Source: Candidatus Zhuqueibacterota bacterium (lineage in GTDB: Bacteria > Zhuqueibacterota > Zhuqueibacteria > Oceanimicrobiales > Oceanimicrobiaceae). Taken from it: a DNA stretch of 64,000 bases. Positions 60,501 to 64,000 of the stretch are shown here, piece after piece (within the stretch, counting starts at the first letter, position 1; each line of letters opens with the position of its first letter). Both the position numbers and the translations under genes were made by a program. Location of the stretch: contig JAJDAF010000017.1 in assembly GCA_029261995.1 (NCBI GenBank), forward strand, positions 62,001 through 126,000, read 5' to 3'. The notes beneath the pieces are model-generated. The model was given only the letters and a program-made list of their open reading frames with translations, did not search any database and was not told the origin of the DNA.

Positions 60501-63413
60501 TTGACGACAAAGCAGGCTCCAAGTCACGGCAGCGCCACCATCAATTCGACCACGGGAATCATCACGTACGCACCGGATGCCGGTTTTGCTGGCGCAGATG
60601 CCTTCACCTACGCGGTGAAAGACAATGATGGCGCGGAATCAAATATCGCCACCGTTTCGATAACCGTGACACCTGCGAACCTTCCGCCCCAGGCGGCAGA
60701 CGACATCGCCTCGACTCAGGCAGGCCAGCCCGTGGTTATCGATGTGCTCAGCAATGATGCCGATGCCGATGCCGATGGCACTCTGGTTTCATCATCAACA
60801 CAGATCGTGAATACGCCGGCGAATGGCTCCGCCAGCGTAAGCGCTGTCAATGGTGAGATCACTTACACGCCCAATCCCGGCTTTGATGGCACCGACACTT
60901 TTCTCTACCACGTGAACGATGATGATGGCGCAACCTCCAATGATGCCACAGTCACTGTAACGGTAGCGGGAACTGGTGGCGGACATTTGACTTTTCTTGC
61001 CGTCGAAGATGGTCAGGTCAAGGTTACTGAGTTGGGCAAAAACTATGGCGCAAAGGGAACAGGCAAAGTTGAGAGCGGGAAATTCAGATTCTACTTCAAA
61101 TTCAACGTCACGGGAGTCACGGGAGTCACGGGTCTCGTGCAGAGTGCCCGGATTCGCTTGACTGTGACAGACGGCCCGAGCGACGGCGGTGACGACGGTG
61201 GTTCAGTATTCTCAGTGGCGAACACCTACGCCGGCACAACTACTCCTTGGACAGAAGGCCTGCTTAATGCCGGCAATGCTCCCAATATTGGTGGCTCATC
61301 GCTGGCCAACGTGGGGCAGGTTGCGCCGAACGCCGTTGTTGAGATCGATGTGACCGGCGCGGTTGCTTCAGACGGCATTTATAGCTTCGCCCTGAAAAGC
61401 CAATCATCGAATCAGGTCAAGTACTACACCAAAGACGGTGGACCAGGCCCACTTCTGATACTGGAGACTGCTGAAGGAGGCGGAAATCGGTCTCCGATCG
61501 CCCAAGGTGATGCAGCCACAACCGAAGAAAACGTCGGCGTGGTCATCAACGTCTTGAGTAATGACAGCGATCCGGACGATGGCCTGGATGCCTCGAGTCT
61601 TGCAGTCAAAACACCACCGCAACATGGCACTGCAGTTGTGAATGGCAGCACAGGCTTTGTAACGTATACGCCTGCGTCAGGGTTCTCGGGCACGGATTCA
61701 TTCACCTACACAGTCAAGGATGCGAGTGGAGCAGAATCCAACACCGCGACCGTCAATATCGAAGTTACTGCTGCCTCGAGCGGCGAATTCCGATTCACCG
61801 CTATCGAGGATGGTCAGGTCAAACTGACCGAGCCAGGAAACAACTACGGAACCAAATCCACGGCCAAACTCGCGCAAGGGAAATTTGTCTTCTACCTGAA
61901 GTTTCAAGTTTTTGGGCTCGATGGTGCTGTGGGACGTGCGTTTCTGCGCGTGAAAGCGACGGACGGTTCATCGGATGGCGGACCGGATGGCGGTTCGGCC
62001 TACTCGGTCTCCAATAGTTTCGCTGGCGGCACAAGTCCATGGCACGAATCGACTCTGACTTCAGGAAATGCACCTGCGATCGATGGCAATGCTCTCTCGA
62101 GCGCCGGCCCGGTCGCACCGAGCGATTTGGTGGAATTAGATGTCACTGCCGCCGTTAATGGTGATGGTTTCTACAGTTTCGCGCTTGCCAACGATGCCAC
62201 GAACCAGGTGAAATACTACACGAGAGAAGGGCTGGTGGCTCCGGTCTTGATTGTGGAGAAGGTTGAGGACGGAGGCAATCAGGCTCCAGTTGCGCAGGAT
62301 GACGCAGTCAGTACGCCCGCCAGTATTGCGGTGGCGCTTGTGGTTTTGGCCAACGACTCTGACGCGGATGGAAGCCTCAAGGTTACCAGTGTCTCGGTCA
62401 CCCAATTGCCTGACCACGGCGGACTGCTGATTAACCCCAACTCCGGTGTGATCACCTATTCTCCGGATCCAGGCTTTTCTGGTACAGACTCTTTTGTCTA
62501 CACCGTGGAGGACGATCAGGGTGCGGTTTCAAATCCGGCGACCGCCACCGTAACGGTGGTTGGCTCCGGTGGCGCCAGTAGCCTGACCTTTCTTCCCAGC
62601 GATGACGCCCAGGTAAAAGTGACGGAACCCGGAAAGAACTACGGGACAAAGACTGATTTCAAAGTCGAGTTTGGCAAGTTCAATTCATATCTCAAGTTTG
62701 TGGTGTCCGGCGTATCGGGGAGCGTTCAATCTGCGACGCTACGGTTACGGGTTTCCGCCGGCAGCAGCGACGGCAGTGCTGATGGCGGCTCGGTCTATCT
62801 GGTGGGCAATGATTTCTCAACAGCTGCTTCGCCCTGGTCCGAACAGATATTGACCGCTGGAAATGCGCCTCTGATTAGCGGGCCGGCGCTAAGCTCGGCA
62901 GGCCGGGTTTCAACCGGAGGCGAGGTTGCCCTGGATGTGACCTCTGCAGTAGCCGGCAACGGCACGTTCAGTTTCGGAATTCAAAATGCATCGGGTGATC
63001 TGGTGCGGTACGAATCGCGTGAGAGCGAGTCGGCACCGAAATTGGTGGTCGAGTTTATCGCTTCCAGTACCGCCAGTGGGGTAGATAGCCCACTTCAGCT
63101 TGACCAGTCCGTAGATGGTGACGCAATACTGCCGGAGCAATTCGACTTGTATCCGAACTATCCGAATCCGTTTAACGCCTCGACGACCATTGAATATGCT
63201 TTGCCTCAGCGGAGTCGCGTCGAACTGGTCATCTTTAATACCAGAGGGCAGGCCGTCCGCCGCCTCATCGACGATGTGCAAGCTGAGGGCTTCAAAAAAG
63301 TCATTTGGAACGGCAAGAACGACTCCGGAATCGATGTTGCCTCTGGCGCCTACTTCCTTCGCCTACAGGTTGCGAGCCGGATATTTACGAGAAAGCTTGC
63401 GCTCCAAAAATAG
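54561..63413 (+). CDS. Giant secreted repeat protein with sorting domain
   Basis: The product has 2950 residues. The start TTG follows AGGGGG. A signal peptide ends near Ala36 (TRA-Q). Residues 37-430 look like a beta-propeller, with Asp-box-like pieces such as SLSDDTTWG and RSPDGVWS. From residue 435 there are 18 cadherin-like Ig repeats of about 95 residues, each with a DDxxxTxE entry, a DxDxDG calcium loop, a YTP strand and GxDxFxYxVxDxxG. Four CBM96/DNRLRE-like modules are interspersed, giving the order 14 Ig, CBM, 2 Ig, CBM, 1 Ig, CBM, 1 Ig, CBM. The end is a YPNPFN-type sorting domain. Likely a surface or extracellular adhesin or glycan-binding filament exported by a type IX-like route. 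The next gene starts with the same N-terminal domain. Confidence 0.93.
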   Translation: MAEGTNFRARNILTHNRCSLLLGMILLGAWVLPTRAQVCESTPATEGYRDYKFRSGDVTSTPTEAKPESKLWHNDGFWWGILWDPLLFSHRVYRLDLASQCWRSVGPDIDSRPRSSSDVLWDGQKLYVVSRAKSNHRSEDGPQDGLLQRFSYDSSTKTYSLDPGFPVSVNDRKSESLVLAKDGTGQLWVTWTQSHDVRINRSLSDDTTWGQPFDIPVEPKSLLSDDISSVIAFGGNKIGVMWSHQPDQKMYFSYHNDSSNDTDWEAREEALADPVLGAVADDHINLTTACTGDGTILAITKTSLEAEDEPKIFLLKRSPDGVWSRHAFSFGLHKHTRPMLLFNSDTRHIYVFARAIQHPFSIYYKSTTLDDPWFAPGLGTPFIASADDDDINDPTSTKQCVTNETGIVVLAADSQTKRYLHNYLDLNGGVNNQSPVAGDDQRTIFEDQPIAVDVLSNDGDPDGSVDPATLGILTQPSHGTVAVNHVSGVVTYTPTPDFSGTDIFTYRFNDNKGASSNEAIVTITVNEVNDLPVARDDAATTDNLTAVTITVLANDSDVDHDVALMRPAILSGPQNGSLNIDSQNGEVVYTPIPESFGPDTFSYSLRDPANGVSNAALVTIQVTGKPVAKDDSVTTGEEDPVQVDLLANDIDVDGSLVPATVLLANPAQNGATSLDSQTGILTYTPAPGFFGLEILSYTVEDDQGHRSEPARVTINVVGPPVAVNDSVVTVVGQPITIDLLANDFDPDNGTMVISSLRTTFGPFNGGAAINANTGVLTYSPPPSYTGIEIIGYKVDDNDGNSSNEGLVHIKVNTPPVAHDDSQTTQEDIVSAIDVTANDTDADGTIDPASVELVTLPDHGTLALGGGASDLTYTPDTDYFGPDVFRYLVRDNDGTPSNVATVSLDVVSVNDVPVALGDTAQTTEETSIDISIINNDFDAEGPVLPSTIAFLSQPQHGTMTLNSATGVVTYTPALNFFGSDGFQYTIHDDENAVSQPAGVLILVLNANDSPVAVTDSAETSAAATVNIAVTLNDFDIDNTLDLSSVAIFTPPGHGVANVLSPSGVIAYTPNPTFSGIEIFQYTVADDIGRLSNPADIIVRVFGPPVAVDDSVFLQVGETREIVVLANDSDPDGVGIDVTSVVKLIGPFNGSGTVNPATGVINYTPQPGFDGTDAMRYTVKDLDGFVSNEATVTITVGANQSPVANNDQVTTDEDVPVVVNVTANDLDPDGVVNQNSIVVQSAPQQGTFSVGAGIVTYTPNSDYSGPDAFTYTIRDGEGALSNTANVSISVTEVNDPPVVRNDTAVTSEETTVKIRVLDNDLDIDGSLNKASLAVVTAPAHGTTSADFTTGEISYTPEFEFGGTDSFEYVVADNQGLTSAPARVLVSVASQNDPPVALDDAVTTNEDNPTTIAVLANDSDSEGLLDVTSVAVVVAPSHGAVTVNASGSISFVPAINYFGADVFQYVVSDQQGASSAAAAVHITIAPVNDPPVAAGDTAFTSENTAAVIPVLDNDSDLDGSLDAGSVSLSASPLHGSASVASSGLVTYSPATGFSGEDTFSYSARDNDGALSNTSVVTVFVSSVNLAPSAVDDAASTTEGAAVVIDILVNDKDLDGNLNASSVALASGPAHGAVNFDNAGQATYSPASQFTGSDFFQYTVQDNEGETSNVATVSVDVLPANQPPLAVDDQATTPEAISVQISVLANDSDPDGSLDASSVEIVNAASQGTTDISVSGFITYTPASGFTGTDQFSYQVKDDQGVFSNTAIARVDVTPSGGGGQTLTFQSIEDGQVKLTELGSNYGSKETMKVALGKFSSFVKFNVAGLQGSVSRAILKLQVTDGATDGGPNAGLVIVVSNFYNGTSDLWSETLLTAGNAPAVSSNPVARLVGPVSPGDLVEFDVTTSVTSDGLYSFAIVGESTNQVKYYTRQGVRAPQLAVEAAGGGGNQPPTAADDAAATTQDQSVTIDVLANDADPDGSLVNATLTTKQAPSHGSATINSTTGIITYAPDAGFAGADAFTYAVKDNDGAESNIATVSITVTPANLPPQAADDIASTQAGQPVVIDVLSNDADADADGTLVSSSTQIVNTPANGSASVSAVNGEITYTPNPGFDGTDTFLYHVNDDDGATSNDATVTVTVAGTGGGHLTFLAVEDGQVKVTELGKNYGAKGTGKVESGKFRFYFKFNVTGVTGVTGLVQSARIRLTVTDGPSDGGDDGGSVFSVANTYAGTTTPWTEGLLNAGNAPNIGGSSLANVGQVAPNAVVEIDVTGAVASDGIYSFALKSQSSNQVKYYTKDGGPGPLLILETAEGGGNRSPIAQGDAATTEENVGVVINVLSNDSDPDDGLDASSLAVKTPPQHGTAVVNGSTGFVTYTPASGFSGTDSFTYTVKDASGAESNTATVNIEVTAASSGEFRFTAIEDGQVKLTEPGNNYGTKSTAKLAQGKFVFYLKFQVFGLDGAVGRAFLRVKATDGSSDGGPDGGSAYSVSNSFAGGTSPWHESTLTSGNAPAIDGNALSSAGPVAPSDLVELDVTAAVNGDGFYSFALANDATNQVKYYTREGLVAPVLIVEKVEDGGNQAPVAQDDAVSTPASIAVALVVLANDSDADGSLKVTSVSVTQLPDHGGLLINPNSGVITYSPDPGFSGTDSFVYTVEDDQGAVSNPATATVTVVGSGGASSLTFLPSDDAQVKVTEPGKNYGTKTDFKVEFGKFNSYLKFVVSGVSGSVQSATLRLRVSAGSSDGSADGGSVYLVGNDFSTAASPWSEQILTAGNAPLISGPALSSAGRVSTGGEVALDVTSAVAGNGTFSFGIQNASGDLVRYESRESESAPKLVVEFIASSTASGVDSPLQLDQSVDGDAILPEQFDLYPNYPNPFNASTTIEYALPQRSRVELVIFNTRGQAVRRLIDDVQAEGFKKVIWNGKNDSGIDVASGAYFLRLQVASRIFTRKLALQK
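55863..59876 (+). repeat. Fourteen tandem cadherin-like Ig repeats
   Basis: Residues 435 to about 1772 of the giant protein. The repeats start at motifs of the PVAxDD type and average about 95 residues. They are diverged from each other at both protein and DNA level, so this is an old array, not a recent expansion. Confidence 0.88.
59889..60374 (+). other. CBM96/DNRLRE-like module 1
   Basis: Residues 1777-1938. Markers: EDGQVKLTELGSNYGSK, FVKFNVAGLQG, LLTAGNAPAV and NQVKYYTRQG. A beta-sandwich likely to bind glycan; the same markers recur in modules 2-4. Confidence 0.75.
60756..60779 (+). repeat. Six-base tandem duplication in a calcium loop
   Basis: GATGCC occurs three times (60756-60773), then GATGGC. 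It makes NDADADADG in Ig repeat 16, where other repeats have NDxDxDG, so the loop is longer by two residues. Confidence 0.9.
60984..61482 (+). other. CBM96/DNRLRE-like module 2
   Basis: Residues 2142-2307. Markers: VEDGQVKVTELGKNYGAK, FYFKFNVTG, LLNAGNAPNIGG and NQVKYYTKDG. Longer than the other copies by three residues because of the 9-base duplication at 61107. Confidence 0.75.
61107..61133 (+). repeat. Nine-base tandem triplication
   Basis: GTCACGGGA, GTCACGGGA, GTCACGGGT in a row, in frame, encoding VTG-VTG-VTG. The other CBM copies lack the extra unit, so replication slippage is likely. Confidence 0.92.
61785..62262 (+). other. CBM96/DNRLRE-like module 3
   Basis: Residues 2409-2567. 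Markers: IEDGQVKLTEPGNNYGTK, FYLKFQVFGLDG, TLTSGNAPAIDG and NQVKYYTREG. Between single Ig repeats 17 and 18. Confidence 0.75.
62583..63060 (+). other. CBM96/DNRLRE-like module 4
   Basis: Residues 2675-2833. Markers: DDAQVKVTEPGKNYGTK, SYLKFVVSGVSG and ILTAGNAPLISG. The most diverged copy: the NQVKYY motif is DLVRYESRE here. Confidence 0.72.
63141..63410 (+). other. C-terminal YPNPFN sorting domain
   Basis: Residues 2861-2950: FDLYPNYPNPFNASTTIEYA, RVELVIFNTRGQAVRRLI, then NDSGIDVASGAYFLRLQV. This is the FlgD-Ig-like / type A sorting domain found at the end of secreted proteins in Bacteroidetes-related phyla. Confidence 0.9.
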
Positions 63414-63643
63414 CTCCTGCGTCTAAACGTAAGCAAAGTGCCGGATGCTGCGACCGCCGCTCACTTTTTCCGCTATGATTCCATTCCGCACAATCTCTGA
63501 GTGGTGGGTATACCATTGGACTAAGAGACAGTTATGTAATGTCTTTGCGTTTCGACAACACAATGCCTGCCCCACACAAATAATTCGATCTGAAAATCGT
63601 TCGTTGTCGCCGTACTCTATTCATTTCTAGGAGACCTGGGTTA

Positions 63644-64000
63644 ATGGGCACCTTTGGTACGACTTCGTTTAGGAAACCCGCTCTTGAAGACATGGCAAAG
63701 AAATGCGGTCTTCACTTGTTGATATTTATCATGTCCGTTGTTGGTTTGACAGCACGACTGGTGGCGCAAACCATTCAGTCTGAGCCTGTGATGGTTGGCT
63801 ATCAAGCATTCAACTTCGACGGCGGTGATGTGACCTCGGTGCCAACCGAGGAGAAGCCGGAAAGTAAGGCTTGGTACCACGACAACCTCTGGTGGGGTGT
63901 CATGTGGGACAACATTGACTTCAAGTACAAGATTTTTCGTTTGAATGCCACAACGCAGGAGTGGACCAACACCGGTACCGAGGTCGATAGCAGACCACGT
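63644..64000 (+). CDS. Paralogue of the giant protein (partial, 3' end outside window)
   Basis: An open frame of 119 codons with no stop before the window ends. ATG 63644 follows AGGAG (63629-63633); ATG 63692 would give a shorter signal peptide. After a signal-like stretch ending near LVAQ, it aligns without gaps to the giant protein's N-terminal domain: DVTSVPTEEKPESKAW against DVTSTPTEAKPESKLW, then WWGVMWD against WWGILWD, and DSRPR against DSRPR. By hand count 33 of 67 positions are identical. A second secreted protein with the same propeller-like domain is therefore encoded next door. Confidence 0.88.
   Translation, partial: MGTFGTTSFRKPALEDMAKKCGLHLLIFIMSVVGLTARLVAQTIQSEPVMVGYQAFNFDGGDVTSVPTEEKPESKAWYHDNLWWGVMWDNIDFKYKIFRLNATTQEWTNTGTEVDSRPR

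Noticed and set aside
55863-62570. Regularly spaced repeats that might suggest a CRISPR array
   Set aside because: The period is about 285 bp, the copies are diverged, and they encode in-frame protein repeats.
63445-63630. 61-codon frame between the two giant genes
   Set aside because: No recognisable sequence or good start; the intergenic region only shows a weak AAAGTG/CACTTT repeat after the stop.
63641-63880. 79-codon minus-strand frame at the right edge
   Set aside because: Antisense to the clearly homologous start of the second giant gene.

Overview
This window looks like chromosomal DNA of a Gram-negative-type (double-membrane) bacterium. It has lptC/lptA-like/lptB genes for lipopolysaccharide transport, a predicted outer-membrane barrel, lipoproteins, and a giant secreted protein ending in a YPNPFN-type sorting domain. 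That domain is typical of Bacteroidetes/Chlorobi relatives and of candidate phyla such as Zixibacteria or KSB1. I infer an FCB-like or neighbouring uncultured lineage; no rRNA is present to settle this. TTG and GTG starts are frequent, even in ribosomal protein genes.

Region 1 (63-15884) is one unbroken plus-strand block: tuf followed by the S10, spc and alpha ribosomal clusters, with secY, map, infA, rpmJ and rpoA in their usual places. adk, normally between secY and map, is missing. The block ends in a clear intrinsic terminator. Region 2 (16002-18941) holds hutU and hutI of histidine degradation. Region 3 (18972-22833) encodes a lipoprotein with two DNRLRE-like modules, an outer-membrane beta-barrel and a periplasmic TPR protein. 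Region 4 (22856-28254) is housekeeping: glyA, nrdR, tatC, dcd, then three consecutive metal-dependent hydrolases (PHP, metallo-beta-lactamase, HD). Region 5 (28261-32727) has rng with a hairpin-bearing leader, rplU-rpmA with a strong terminator, then gatC and pyrG.

Region 6 (32753-38592) is the envelope and stress cluster lptC, lptA-like, lptB, rpoN, hslV, hslU. Region 7 (38638-42754) has a FemAB/GNAT-like protein, two glycosyltransferases and a CBS-domain protein, suggesting surface polysaccharide work. Region 8 (42783-49504) is a set of single units: an FAH-family enzyme, a secreted subtilisin with a double propeptide and an unusual C-terminal tail, an unrecognised TPR-like protein, thiI, an alpha/beta hydrolase (the only minus-strand gene), and a cold-shock protein with a long leader.

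Region 9 (49746-64000) is the accessory part. It contains a membrane glycosyltransferase fused to a polysaccharide deacetylase, a membrane-anchored beta-lactamase-fold hydrolase, and a 2950-residue secreted protein. That protein has a beta-propeller-like N-terminus, 18 cadherin-like repeats with DxDxDG calcium loops, four CBM96/DNRLRE-like modules, and a C-terminal sorting domain. Immediately downstream a second gene begins with the same N-terminal domain and runs off the window. These two giant paralogues are the most interesting content. I saw no tRNA, rRNA, CRISPR array, insertion sequence or prophage.
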